From Trematomus loennbergii (Eukaryota > Chordata > Actinopteri > Perciformes > Nototheniidae), in NCBI GenBank assembly GCA_012861695.1, contig JAAOOA010000119.1, positions 243,501 to 307,500 on the forward strand: a stretch of DNA of 64,000 nt, read 5' to 3'. Shown here piece by piece: positions 32,689 through 45,336 of the stretch. A program made the position numbers and the translations under genes. Below the pieces are notes generated by a model, which was not told the DNA's origin, made no database searches, and worked only from the letters and a program-made list of their open reading frames with translations. Position 1 is the first letter of the stretch, and each line of letters begins with the position of its first letter.

Positions 32689-35600
32689 AGGTATATTATG
32701 ACAAACACAATGCTTCTTGAACATTAAAGCTGTTCTCTAGGAGTCCACCCTACCAGTATTACATGATATGAACATTACAAACATTGACTGAATGATTAAA
32801 ACCTTGGTAATGTAAACGCTCAATAAAACTTCATTCTAAACTGCACCAAAGACCGAAATCATCTGTTTGTGTCTGCGTCTGGATCACTCATTTCTCCTGT
32901 GGAAGTAATAATATGTCCACTTTATTCCGCAGATCTTAATTTTAGACAATCGGACACAATACAAAAGTTCACATGGATGCCATATTCAATTGCACCCGTC
33001 ACTTTAGTACGTATTTTGTGCCTGCAGCATTTGTCAAAAGCAAAGCTACCTTGGCGTTGGCGACGGCAGGAACAGCCAGAGGGGATAATGAGGACTGGCA
33101 GCTGGAGGTGTGGATGGATACTTGGCCCTGCTGGTGGTCGTTGCAAACAAGTGGGAGCGGTGCTGACATGATAACAATACAGCTGAACAGCACTTTGGCT
33201 GCCAACTTCTGACTGTGGATTGCCAACGTTTCCAACAATGGGATGCACAAAAGACATTTAGGGTTTAGAGATAGGAAGCAGGACCCTCAGCTTTTTGGCG
33301 ATACAAAAGTGATCGGGAAGCGGGAGAGTTTGGAACACAGCAAGGTCAAAACTATAACTTTTTTAATGTACTACAACTATATTGGGTTCAAGGCTTTTAT
33401 TTTTCATACTGTACGTCGTATAGCTACAGTTAGGTCACATGCTCCACCAACAGTGCAACACAATACAACTGAACAAATAGTGAAATAGTTCAAACGTAGG
33501 AGTTAGCAGACATTTCAATCTGCTATTCTGCCGAAAGAAAGATGTTTTCAATGACTTCAACATTAACATATATTACATTTTTGAGATGGAAGCAACCACT
33601 TAGATATCCGCCCAAGATTGGATTTTTCTTCAATATAAATCCAAACAAATTCTGCCACATTTTCTCTTGTTTATGCCATGCCACATTTCATCAAAATGGA
33701 AGAATATGATATCAAAATGGAGACTCTTTTATCCAGCTTGCTTCTCATTCAAATAGGAATTTAAATGTGGATGCAAAGTTGAATATATTGTATTATACTG
33801 TATATAACCCTAACCCTAACCCTAACCAATACTCTTCCTCATTCATAGCATCCACTGTTGCTGTTTTCTTCACTTCAATAACGCTAGACTCAACACAAAC
33901 GGTATCATCAACCAAATTGTAATCTAACAAACGTACGAGAAAAATCATGTGAGAAAAGCAATTGTTGTTTTTTCAGATAGCATCATGAAATATCTATTAT
34001 GTGTTTTCCTGGTGCCGCTGATTTTCATTTTATATGCAAATTATTGAAATCAGTTCAACAGGTAATCTCACAAAAGCCTTTATATTTCGTTCTGTTACAA
34101 TCTCATGTTGGATATACTGTACCAAGGATGAGTAGGATTGCAGTATTCTCCACATGTCGAAGTAAACCCTATGATTACAATAACTTAAAACAATTTAAAT
34201 AAGACACAAAGTACGTGTGAACACAGCAGCTCTGATTACTGAGGAGGAGAAATCGGGCCTCGGCTCTTATCTCGCCTGCACAGCCGCCAGCAGCAGATAC
34301 AATGGTGCAGGACTTTATAGACATTAAGATCTCAACGGAGGGGAGTCCAAATACCATTGATTCTTGAATGAACTCATTTTGGCAACCATAACGACCCGAG
34401 GTTCCCTTTAGTAGCCCAGAACAAAACTCATGTCCTTCTTCATTAAGGTCTGCTGGAGATTTGGATGTGACTATAACGCAATGATTCACCAGCTGAGAAA
34501 TGTGCATGTTATCTTAAAAAGCCCCCCGGGGTCCAAACAAAGCTCGCAATGTGTGTAAAGCTCAGACCCATCATGCCTGCTGTTTTTTTAAAAACAGGTC
34601 AATTCTTTGTGAAGGTTCCTCGAGCGTGGAAACCTGAGCATTATCTTTGCCTGGCAGTGATAGTCTTTAGATACGCGCAACGGTCGAGAGGTCATCGCTG
34701 TTTTCTTTGTAAGCTTTGAAAGAAATGCGAGACAACGAATCATACGATGGCTCTGAGATAAAAGATAACTCCCTTCTGTTGCAAAGAGACACAATGATAT
34801 CATTGTTTTTCCACCTTTGGTCATAATCCAGCAGAGTTGGCGACTCTCTGGAGATCGCTTCAATGCATTCGAGATATATACTACGGCTGAACAGGACACT
34901 ATCGCTCAGATTCACAGCACTTCTTTCACACAAAAGTTGGAGGGAAAAAGTTTTGAAAAATCATTGTAACAGAGACAAGATGTTTCCTTAAATAACTGAT
35001 TATTCTGTCACAGGAATGAGAGAATGATGAACCATCGGTTAATTTAATTTAGTGCAATTTCAAATATGTGGTTTAGTAAACCTGAGAAAGGTTAAACTCA
35101 CAATGCAAACTCTGAGCTAAAAATGATTACCTCAAAATAGCTCAAGGCAATCAACATAACTCTGATTCAGATTCAATTAATTCTCAAGTACACACATAAT
35201 GCAAGGAGAAATCATCGGCTGCTCAAGCACGCTATGACTGTCTCGATCTCTAAACGTCTTTGGTAGTTACTTGGATTAATTCGATTTTCTTTAAAGCATA
35301 ACTTCATCAGTGTTTTCCTCGGAAAGTCAATCATAATTAACTGTAAATTCTAATTTAACTTTATTACACGGCTTAGTTGAATACTTGATTCTGATTCGTT
35401 GATTCGGACACTCCAGAGGTTTTTTAATTTTCGCTAAGATACTGTTGCTAAGGAGAACAGACTGTTGCTAAGGAGGAACAAGGGACTATGTGCAGTCATA
35501 TCAATCCGCAGAAAAAAGTCCAGTCAGTTTCATCCATCATAAAACACCAAGGAATACTTTTAAATATTATCTTTTTATATTTGTGGAGAGCAGGACATTT

Positions 35601-37320
35601 GGGATTAAGAATGTTTGTTTAATAATAATAATAATAATATTAATAGATCACATTTTAAAGGCCGCTTTACATGGTTTAAGGACGGACAAACAAACAAACA
35701 AAAAACAAACAAGTAGGGCAAAACTTTTACAAAAAAACCATCTGAGAAGCTTTCATTGGAGAATGATTGGAAAAGGGCACTTTCAAAGCATACTTGGGAG
35801 ATGATTGGACGAACCATTTGTCCGTCAAACTAACCATAATATTTCCCATGGATAAAAGCTTCAGTGCCATTGTTTGCTCGTCATACAAAAGGGTTCAGCT
35901 TCTGGCCCTGACTGCCTTCAGCTAAAGAAAATAGGCCCTAGCTCTTTTAAGAACGTGACCCTCTCTTATCGTCGTGGCTACTTAATGACTTCCAAGTCAG
36001 TTGGATCAATTGAAAACCTTCCGGTCCGAAAGAGTCTTTTTTATTGTACGCCAAGACGGTTCAAGTCCTTGTTAACTCGTTCAAAGAATGTCAAAACAGA
36101 GCAAAGGCTAACCGTCTGGGCAGGAAGTCATTCATTGTGGGTGACAGGAAAAATATGGGCACACACAGAAGAAGAAGAAGACACACACATGGCCCAGTTC
36201 TGCCAATGACTTTGAAATCCAGGTTTGAAAGAGAGTATTTTCTTTAAAATAACTGCAAACTTTACAGATTGCACGTTATATGGAAATTAACTTTTACCCA
36301 CATGGAGCGATTTAAAATGCCGTTCCTTCTTCATGAGTGGGTGTTTCATGTAACTTATTATCCATATCATTACTTCTTCTCATCTTCTTTATCTAACCTC
36401 CCGTTTTGCCAAATATCAGACTGATTATACGACAATAACCTTTAGAATGAAAACAAATGTTCTTTTGCAATCCTACGCAGAAGAAGACTTGTTTAATTAT
36501 TTATTAAAATACATTCTGAACGCATAGGAATGACATTAGAAATCTGCTTCTCGGCTGAGGTGTTGATTGCATGTAGGGCTATAACATTTCATATCATCAA
36601 GACACCAATCATGACAAATATTAATCCGAATGGTTCATTAACGCTCCTTACATGATTATATTTGCAAGCTTTTTCATGGACTAGATAGACAATTTAAACT
36701 TAGGAGTACTGTTGTTCTTTTACAGTACATCCCTCAGTGATTGTCCGCCATCCAGAGCGCTTTTCAAACCTCGCCCACATATTTCTAGCAGCTCTCTTTG
36801 GCCTCAGAGTCTCAGAGTCACTGCTTAGCATTGGCGTCACAGTAGCTTGTGTGATAAAGTGTTGGAAGGCATTGATTTTGTGCCACTGGTGGGTCTATTC
36901 TGGTTCGCTTTCGCCTTCTTTCTTCCTCTCGCCGTTACCCCTCTGCTTTGGATAGCACAAAAGAACCATGAGCGGCCTCTCACCCTCGTGTTGGGAGGTC
37001 AGCCTCACCGACCCCCCCTGGCTCTGTAAAGCTCAAGATCTAATTCACTGGTGAGAGATTCTATATTCTATATTCCTTACTTAATGCCGTATAAAATGTG
37101 ATCCATCTTGTATCTGAAGGATATTTTTGTTGTGTCATGTGGTTATTTTCACACTTTCAGCCCTTAGGCAAAGATAATTTAAACAATCTTTCTATATTTC
37201 TTATTTGATACCATAAACAATGCTTATATCTTGTATCTGAAGGATGTTTTTCTTACACTTGCCGTGTTGGGTGCATGTAAAGTACCAAGTGTCATGTGGT
37301 TATATGTATTTTTCAGATGG
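32689..37320. other. Long unannotated interval
   Basis: No gene, RNA or complete transposon recognised apart from the short telomere-like repeat. An AAT run lies near 35622-35640. Open frames at 32869-33257, 34175-34933, 35490-35817, 35874-36247 and 36737-37029 overlap one another in different phases or strands and show no known domain. Confidence 0.4.
33806..33827 (-). repeat. Short interstitial telomeric repeat
   Basis: AACCCTAACCCTAACCCTAA plus CC: three full CCCTAA units and a partial one, the vertebrate telomere motif read on the C-rich strand. It stands alone with no subtelomeric context. Confidence 0.95.
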
Positions 37321-37321
37321 T

Positions 37322-37500
37322 AAGGGGCGGCTGTGGCTCCATTGGTCAATGAATGTCTACCAATTGTACGGTTAATGGTTTAATGTTAAGTGTCCTCAGG
37401 CTAGATACACCTAATTCCTTCAGTGAGCATGTCTACGGGTTAGAAGTGTATCTGAGAGGCTTGAGATAAAAGTGTCAGCTAAATGACATGTAATGTAATA
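37322..37500 (+). mobile_element. Diverged tRNA-derived SINE
   Basis: The head GGCGGCTGTGGCTCCATTGG has a degraded A box. The 3' end GAGATAAAAGTGTCAGCTAA followed by ATGACATGTAATGTAAT is the same tail type as the SINE at 4781. Here the ATGTA tail never expanded. The B box is not recognisable. Confidence 0.7.
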
Positions 37501-37519
37501 TGAAGGAAATCAGTGGTTT

Positions 37520-37666
37520 CTTGAATCTATATTTCTGGTTGGATTCTTGAAATAAGGTCTGTGGTTAACACAAGCTGAAGAGATGTCGTTCTATGACATA
37601 AAATACATCAGTTAAAAACGGCGGTTGCTAACAAGTGTCTAAATGAGACGACTAAATGTCATCACG
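37520..37666 (+). mobile_element. Composite-element left segment before 72-bp array A
   Basis: TGAAATAAGGTCTGTGGTTA, ACACAAGCTGAAG, AACGGCGGTTGCTAACAAGT and GAGACGACTAAATGTCATCA occur in this order. The same series, reverse-complemented, follows array C (57335-57480) and in part array B (50353-50480). Confidence 0.88.
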
Positions 37667-38520
37667 CCCAACATTAGCCGCCTTTAGCTTAGCGGTGGTG
37701 ACGTGAAGTCATGTGACCGTGCTGTAGTTCCTTTATAGCCCAACATTAGCCACCTTTAGCTTAGCGGTGGTGACGTGAAGTCATGTGACCGTGCTGTAGT
37801 TCCTTTATAGCCCAACATTAGCCTCCTTTAGCTTAGCGGTGGTGACGTGAAGTCATGTGACCGTGCTGTAGTTCCTTTATAGCCCAACATTAGCCACATT
37901 TAGCTTAGCGGTGGTGACGTGAAGTCATGTGACCGTGCTGTAGTTCCTTTATAGCCCAACATTAGCCGCCTTTAGCTTAGCGGTGGTGACGTGAAGTCAT
38001 GTGACCGTGCTGTTGTTCCTTTATAGCCCAACATTAGCCACCTTTAGCTTAGCGGTGGTGACGTGAAGTCATGTGACCGTGCTGTAGTTCCTTTATAGCC
38101 CAACATTAGCCTCCTTTAGCTTAGCGGTGGTGACGTGAAGTCATGTGACCGTGCTGTAGTTCCTTTATAGCCCAACATTAGCCACCTTTAGCTTAGCGGT
38201 GGTGACGTGAAGTCATGTGACCGTGCTGTAGTTCCTTTATAGCCCAACATTAGCCGCCTTTAGCTTAGCGGTGGTGACGTGAAGTCATGTGACCGTGCTG
38301 TAGTTCCTTTATAGCCCAACATTAGCCACCTTTAGCTTGCGGTGGTGACGTGAAGTCATGTGACCGTGCTGTAGTTCCTTTATAGCCCAACATTAGCCAC
38401 ATTTAGCTTAGCGGTGGTGACGTGAAGTCATGTGACCTTGATGTAGTTCCTTTATAGCCCAACATTAGCCACATTTAGCTTAGCGTGGTGACGTGACCGT
38501 GCTGTAGTTATTTTAAAGCC
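37667..38520 (+). repeat. 72-bp minisatellite array A (about 12 units)
   Basis: Units run CCCAACATTAGCCGCCTTTA, GCTTAGCGGTGGTGACGTGA, AGTCATGTGACCGTGCTGTA, GTTCCTTTATAG. Variation is concentrated at one site, GCCGCC/GCCACC/GCCTCC/GCCACA. The last unit is truncated, losing the GAAGTCAT segment. Each unit contains TGACGT (CRE-like half site) and TCATGTGA (E-box of MITF/TFE type). Confidence 0.97.
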
Positions 38521-39779
38521 TAAGTGTATCTTTTTACTAAATATCATAGACGTTTATTGGCGGCGGAAACTATTTTCTGCAATATACTACGATCAAATGG
38601 GGAAATCCCATTTGCTTTTTGTTGAGGGAACCCTTGTGATGCTTACTTCTGTTTTGGAAAACAACAATACATCATTACTACACCTCTCTATTACTATGGT
38701 CAATTGTAGGTGTTGTTTACAATAAAACGGACCCTAACCCGTCGTTAGTAATAAGGGACCTTCTTCGGTGATGATGGCCTGAAAAAGTGCCAAATCTTTC
38801 ACTTTCAATCCAATGCACATGATCAATATGACACACACATACATGATGGATATTGAAGGATCAATATGACACACACATACATGATGGATATTGAAGGAAG
38901 TAGAGGAGTCACTGCAGAGGAGAAAATAAATGGACAGAGATGAAAGGCAGAGGAAGAAGGGAGGGAGGACAGAGAGGCGGAGGATGGATGGATGGATGGA
39001 GGAGTGAAGGGAGGGATGGACAGATGGGGGTTAGGTAGCTGGAGGGAGGCATGCTACATATTGCCATTGATCCACAGGAGGGCTCATCAAAGACAGAGTG
39101 ACATTTATGGCTCTGCTGACTGCGAACAGGAAGCCGTGACATTGTCAGAAATGTGACGCCTCTCTATAGATCCATAGGTCCGGGGCGGAGGGCGCTTGTT
39201 AGCGATGGAAGGCTTGGTATTAAACATGGATTTGGAGCGGGTGAAACACAGCTGGAGTGAAACCTTTTATTGCTCCCCAGAGAATCTGCCTCGCACATAT
39301 AATGAGGCCGTATATTAAAGAGCGTGGAGAACAAGGTGTCTGCACGTTGCATCGAGTAACAGTAAATCTTTTAATGCATTTTTAATGCCACTTATGCTTA
39401 TTTATGAGTGTGAGAAACTGACGATTCTAGCAGAGTGTTTTTATTTTGTATGAGAGAGATCACCGTCCTGCTGGTTTCATATTAGTGTAATGTTTTCTGT
39501 TCAGATGGCAGATTACTACAGGGGTTCCCACGATTCCCCAAAACCAATCAGATGTCACCATGGACTCTGCCCACCAATTGCCTTGTTGCTATAAATTGGA
39601 CCCCCACCCTTCACCTCACTTAGCAATGTACTGGTATTTATGAAATACACCCAAACAAATACCTGTTAGGCGCGTACAAATATATCTTTGGACCTATTCT
39701 TGTTTAATTATTGTCCTGTCTTTAAAAAGCCCCAAAAGTCCATGGTTCGAATATTAATAATACTATACATATCGGCTTA
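38521..39779. other. Mostly unique sequence
   Basis: Contains the 38-bp duplication below and a short GGAT run near 38984-39000; nothing else recognised. Confidence 0.4.
38821..38896 (+). repeat. Two identical tandem copies of a 38-bp unit
   Basis: GATCAATATGACACACACAT starts at 38821 and 38859; the copies appear identical through ATATTGAAG. Confidence 0.95.
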
Positions 39780-39799
39780 AGGGTGGTCCTACTTTTCTT

Positions 39800-39952
39800 T
39801 TTGTATTTACTTGCACTATATGTGTCTGTGTATCTGTATTATTGTTTGCACTGTTGGAGAAGCCTGTGACCTAAGATTGTCATCGGCATAACTACACCGT
39901 AGCTATGTTCGTATGACAAATAAAGAACCTTGAACCTTGAACCTTGAATACA
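39800..39952 (+). mobile_element. LINE 3' tail with CCTTGAA repeat
   Basis: GGAGAAGCCTGTGACCTAAG, CATAACTACACCGTAGCTAT and GACAAATAAAGAACCTTGAA, then two more CCTTGAA-type units. The antisense relative is at 8018-8106. Confidence 0.8.
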
Positions 39953-40356
39953 CAGGGGCCAAGCTTGTTGCAATACATACCCTGTTGTAGTATAAGTATC
40001 AAGTAGTTAGCTTAGTAAGCTAGGCTACATAAAAGCAGCCTGACGGTTTATTCAGAAAGACTCTTCCTTGATCCACAAGGCTTCCTGAAGGAATAATGTG
40101 GAATATCTAGAACATGTATTGACAGCAGGTGTAAGTCCTGAGGGCCAGCGATCAGGGTGATTATTCAAAATGTTGAAAGTTAACACCCGGAGGATAAGGA
40201 GCTCAACTCCAGATGATCTCTGCTTTAAGACGCAGATTATTCTGTGAAGCTTTGACACAAATATTACCAAATATCAGACATGGACTGAATGAATAGCTGA
40301 AGCTCAGTCTGAAGACGTCTTCACTTCACCGTACACGCACACGCACACGCACACGC

Positions 40357-40414
<58 letters not shown>

Positions 40415-41539
40415 CACACACCACACACACACACACAACACACACACTATCTACTGTATGTGTGTGATTTGTGTTCCATCACTGGCAATCATGAAATGAT
40501 TGCAGAGAGAGAATGGCGGTAACAAGCATCACTGTTCAGCATTCCTAAACAGCCTTTGCTGTCAAGGGCATTTACACACTGCCGGGGTGGACACACACAC
40601 ACACACACACCCACACACCACACACACGAGCGAACAACAAATGATACGTTTGGAAACTGACTTTCCCTCAAAGTGGAGCTGAAGTGGTTTCAAACCTGCT
40701 GTCAGAGATTTATTGCGTTTGTTTTTAGATTATTTGTTTTTCCCCGCCATCCGACTGTATTATTTTCTACATCTCTTAAGAACAAAACAAATCTCAGTAA
40801 AGTCTGTCAGGCTTCGGGTCCTCTAATTAAAGGTGCAGCTTCAAACGAGCAACACGCTGACGTTTAGCGGCGACTAAACCCTTCCCTCACAGTTCTCATT
40901 TCTCTCTGATTATCACAGAAAAGGCCGAGCATTAATATTTAATTTGAAGCCACTGCCGTCTGCGCGGTCGACACAAACAAACAATATTTGAGCATCCTTG
41001 TCAGTAGATTTGTACGGAGGGATTCGCTATTATTCATAAACAAAACTCTGTGGCAGCTCTGACGGATCTTATCCCGAGGAAAGGAAATGATAAAGTGAAA
41101 CGTCTCACTTATTGTGCAGCTGGAGCCAAAATAGGATATTTGTGTTTGCAGGCTTCCACCATCAGTCAATATACAATATATAACTGAGCCGGGTGGCTGT
41201 AAACACACACTTTGCTTTTTTAGTATTGTCCAAACTCGTTAGATTACAGGGTTTTGGTTTGTGTTATTCTTTCCACTTTCAAAACAAAGATTTTCGCAAA
41301 TATACAAAATAAATCTGGAGGAAACGTTCTTCTGTATAATCACGAGTCGTTTTCTCAGAAGTGAAGCAGGAATGTCTGAGGGTTTGTTTGGCAGAAGAAT
41401 GCATATCATGTTAACCTTCCTGTTGTCGTTCGATCCAATTTGACCTTCATAATGTTTCAATGTCAGGAGGAAGAGGTTATTTATGGGCCGACCAAACCTT
41501 TTCCAGAAACACGCAGCAGTTTTGATAAACAACGCAAAT
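39953..41539. other. Unannotated sequence with CA tracts
   Basis: CACACG then CA repeats at 40333-40448 and a shorter CA tract at 40590-40627; otherwise nothing recognised. Confidence 0.45.
40333..40448 (+). repeat. CACACG and CA microsatellite
   Basis: Begins with about five CACACG units, then pure CA, then interrupted CA. Confidence 0.97.
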
Positions 41540-41870
41540 ATGAAAACTAGAGATGTCCCGATCCGATCACGTGATCGGGGATCGGAGCCGATCACGTGAT
41601 TTTCAAAAGATCGAATCGGAGAAAAAATCGGGGATCGGAATTTTTTTTTTTTTTTTTAATATTTTTTATTTTATTTAATGTTACAAAACAAAAATGACCA
41701 TGTTCACGTCTTAAAGTCATCCTGAGGCCTTAGTTTTGGTTTAAAATACACAACATCATGTATGTGTTGCTTCTTTTGGGCTTGTTTTCATAGACCTGGT
41801 TGCTTATTTCTCTCAAATCTGGCAACAGAGTGGGCACAGTGTCTAATAGTAGCAGTAAGCTAACGAGAGG

Positions 41871-42483
41871 CTACGTTCAGCTGGTGTAACGAGAGGCTAC
41901 GTTCAGCTGGTGTAACGAGAGGCTACGTTCAGCTGGTGTAACGAGAGCTACGTTCAGCTGGTGTAACGAGAGGCTACGTTCAGCCGGTGTAACGAGAGGC
42001 TACGTTCAGCCGGTGTAACGAGAGGCTACGTTCAGCCGGTGTAACGAGAGGCTACGTTCAGCCGGTGTAACGAGAGGCTACGTTCAGCCGGTGTAACGAG
42101 AGGCTACGTTCAGCTGGTGTAACGAGAGGCTACGTTCAGCCGGTGTAACGAGAGGCTACGTTCAGCCGGTGTAACGAGAGGCTACGTTCAGCCGGTGTAA
42201 CGAGAGGCTACGTTCAGCCGGTGTAACGAGAGGCTACGTTCAGCCGGTGTAACGAGAGGCTACGTTCAGCCGGTGTAACGAGAGGCTACGTTCAGCCGGT
42301 GTAACGAGAGGCTACGTTCAGCTGGTGTAACGAGAGGCTACGTTCAGCTGGTGTAACGAGAGGCTACGTTCAGCCGGTGTAACGAGAGGCTACGTTCAGC
42401 CGGTGTAACGAGAGGCTACGTTCAGCCGGTGTAACGAGAGGCTACGTTCAGCTGGTGTAACGAGAGGCTACGTTCAGCTGGTG
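41871..42483 (+). repeat. 26-bp minisatellite in hAT copy 1 (about 24 units)
   Basis: Units read TAACGAGAGGCTACGTTC then AGCTGGTG or AGCCGGTG. The C/T variant occurs in blocks. One unit near 41939 lacks a G. The array stops 22 bp before the transposase ATG, so it sits where a promoter or 5' untranslated region would be. Confidence 0.96.
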
Positions 42484-42505
42484 ACTCGGGAGTCGGGACA
42501 GAGAA

Positions 42506-42845
42506 ATGTCAGGAGTTTGGAAGTATTATAAAATTGAAAGCGAAGGCAGTGTAACAGCCAGATGCAATGTTTGCAAGGCGGAGGTTCCGCGTGGTGGAAA
42601 GAACAGAGCTACGTTCAACACGACCAATCTAATACAAACACCAACAACAACACGACGAGTACACAGCGGCCACTCAGGTAACGGCACTGAAACAACCGAC
42701 ACTTTCAGAGACTTTTAAAAGGAAAGAGAAACTGCCCCAGAACAGTGAAAAGGCCAAAAAGATAACAGCCAAGATAGCTGAATTCATCGCGTTGGATGAC
42801 CAGCCGTTATCTGTGGTGGAGAACGTGGGGTTTAAGGGACCTTGA
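42506..42845 (+). pseudogene. hAT transposase N-terminal fragment (BED finger), frameshifted
   Basis: From ATG at 42506, residues 1-45 or so show a BED zinc finger: SGVWKYYKI, then CNVC at about residues 22-25 with the preceding aromatic residues. A +1 shift near 42630 moves the rest into another phase. There an H-x3-H pair (42639-42653) supplies the remaining zinc ligands, followed by KAKKITAKIAEFIALDDQPL and a stop at 42843. BED fingers bind DNA in hAT transposases, and the AEFIALDDQPLSVVEN segment is typical just downstream. The RNase H-like catalytic core and dimerisation domain are missing. The same shift occurs in copy 2, so it was fixed before both copies inserted. It cannot encode active transposase. 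Confidence 0.9.
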
Positions 42846-42986
42846 ATGCTTTTCTCCTTTTTTTTCTCTTAATGCATTGCATAAAGATCGGATCGGGAAA
42901 AATCGGTATCGGCAGATTGTCAAAAGCAAATGATCGGAATCGGATCGGGAGCAAAAAAAGGTGATCGGGACATCCCTAATGAAAAC

Positions 42987-43865
42987 ATAAATGTGCCAAC
43001 ACACATGCAAATGAAGAGAGACCTTCATCAACTTCAGGAAACAATTGCAGCGTTTACTAAAAGCTGCTTAAATGAAACGCAACAGTGATTGTTGGCCAAC
43101 TTTAAAATCCCCAACGCCTTTTCCTAAATTAAAAGAAGGTTTATTTTGTGTGAATGAGGTTGATCATACATTAGAAAAAAAGAGATTGATTGATTTGGCT
43201 AAAAAGTGTGATATCTGGGTGATTACTGTATTCATTGTAAACAAGTTTTCTGTGAGAAATCATCGTGGAAAAGAGACATAAATACCAACAGGCATCGCTG
43301 TGTGCAAGTAATTTTTGATATAGTCATAACATTGCCGTAGGATAAGTATAAGACAACACAATATGTCAAATTCAGCAACGCGAGTCTCTAGTAAATCCAC
43401 CTCAAAGCTCAAATCCATGTTTTTATGAGCAGTATTTAATGAAAAGAGCAAACTTCAAAACAAATCAAGTCACAAAAGTGTCAAAACACATTTTATCAAA
43501 CTCCAGCTGCTCAACACACGCGCATGAATACAACGTGTACAGCTAATTGACAAACACGTGTCAAACCCGATGAGAAGTGTTTGTTGTGATAATGTCTGAA
43601 TAATACATCTGGTATAGTAAGTCTTTGAACATGAGTACGAGGCAGTTTCATCATGTCTTTCCTCCTGACAAAGGGCTGCCATTCCAATAACCAAATGTTT
43701 AACATAGCATATACCTGACATGTTGACACTACATATACCAAGAACGCGTAAACATTGCATCATCTGTAGGATCAGAAGCTGTAGTAAGAGGGAAATATAA
43801 ATCATCTATATAATAACCGGATTTATTTAACCAAATAGTAATATTAGCAACCATTTGTGGCAGAA
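42987..43865. other. Unannotated sequence
   Basis: No gene or repeat recognised. Confidence 0.4.
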
Positions 43866-43953
43866 ACGCCTCCATTGGACTCCTTTCACACGTTGACCAA
43901 TCACAACAGAGCCGGACAGCTAACCAATCGGAAAAGACTGGGCTCTGGTTTCT
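43866..43953 (+). mobile_element. Shortened linker before 57-bp array 3
   Basis: CGCCTCCATTGGACTCCTTT joins directly to GTTGACCAATCACAACAGAG and GACTGGGCTCTGGTTT. Compared with 28961-29267, about 115 bp between the first two phrases and the stretch before the array are missing. Confidence 0.85.
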
Positions 43954-45336
43954 GGAGGACTCTTTAAAGTAGAGACACTACATACTGATATACACCTGAA
44001 CATCAGCAGGAGAGGACTCTTTAAAGTAGAGACACTACACACTGATATACACCTGAACATCAGCAGGAGAGGACTCTTTAAAGTAGAGACACTACACACT
44101 GATATACACCTGAACATCAGCAGGAGAGGACTCTTTAAAGTAGAGACACTACATACTGATATACACCTGAACATCAGCAGGAGAGGACTCTTTAAAGTAG
44201 AGACACTACATACTGATATACACCTGAACATCAGCAGGAGAGGACTCTTTAAAGTAGAGACACTACATACTGATATACACCTGAACATCAGCAGGAGAGG
44301 ACTCTTTAAAGTAGAGACACTACATACTGATATACACCTGAACATCAGCAGGAGAGGACTCTTTAAAGTAGAGACACTACATACTGATATACACCTGAAC
44401 ATCAGCAGGAGAGGACTCTTTAAAGTAGAGACACTACATACTGATATACACCTGAACATCAGCAGGAGAGGACTCTTTAAAGTAGAGACACTACATACTG
44501 ATATACACCTGAACATCAGCAGGAGAGGACTCTTTAAAGTAGAGACACTACATACTGATATACACCTGAACATCAGGAGGAGAGGACTCTTTAAAGTAGA
44601 GACACTACATACTGATATACACCTGAACATCAGCAGGAGAGGACTCTTTAAAGTAGAGACACTACATACTGATATACACCTGAACATCAGCAGGAGAGGA
44701 CTCTTTAAAGTAGAGACACTACATACTGATATACACCTGAACATCAGCAGGAGAGGACTCTTTAAAGTAGAGACACTACATACTGATATACACCTGAACA
44801 TCAGCAGGAGAGGACTCTTTAAAGTAGAGACACTACATACTGATATACACCTGAACATCAGCAGGAGAGGACTCTTTAAAGTAGAGACACTACATACTGA
44901 TATACACCTGAACATCAGCAGGAGAGGACTCTTTAAAGTAGAGACACTACATACTGATATACACCTGAACATCAGCAGGAGAGGACTCTTTAAAGTAGAG
45001 ACACTACATACTGATATACACCTGAACATCAGCAGGAGAGGACTCTTAAAGTAGAGACACTACATACTGATATACACCTGAACATCAGCAGGAGAGGACT
45101 CTTTAAAGTAGAGACACTACATACTGTATACACCTGAACATCAGCAGGAGAGGACTCTTTAAAGTAGAGACACTACATACTGATATACACCTGAACATCA
45201 GCAGGAGAGGACTCTTTAAAGTAGAGACACTACATACTGATATACACCTGAAATCAGCAGGAGAGGACTCTTTAAAGTAGAGACACTACATACTGATATA
45301 CACCTGAACACCTGGAAATTGACATAATAGGGCCCA
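43954..45336 (+). repeat. 57-bp minisatellite array 3 (about 24 units) with degenerate terminus
   Basis: Mostly identical units, open for 369 codons on the minus strand up to single-base losses near 45048, 45126 and 45252. The second and third units carry CACACTGATA like the first units of array 1. The end, ACCTGGAAATTGACATAATA then GGGCCC (45310-45336), is a diverged version of the element terminus. Confidence 0.96.

Larger units (their letters stand above)
41540..42986 (+). mobile_element. Complete non-autonomous hAT element, copy 1
   Basis: Inverted ends TAGAGATGTCCCGATC (from 41548) and GATCGGGACATCCCTA (to 42978) bound a 1,431-bp element. ATGAAAAC lies directly outside both ends (41540-41547, 42979-42986), a perfect 8-bp target duplication, diagnostic of hAT. 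Inside are a 26-bp minisatellite and the N-terminal part of a BED-finger transposase; the catalytic domain is deleted. The left end carries the palindrome GATCACGTGATC (E-box CACGTG), a possible binding site. Confidence 0.96.

Noticed and set aside
36737..37029. Two overlapping frames with hydrophobic stretches
   Set aside because: They are in different phases, short, and match no family I know.
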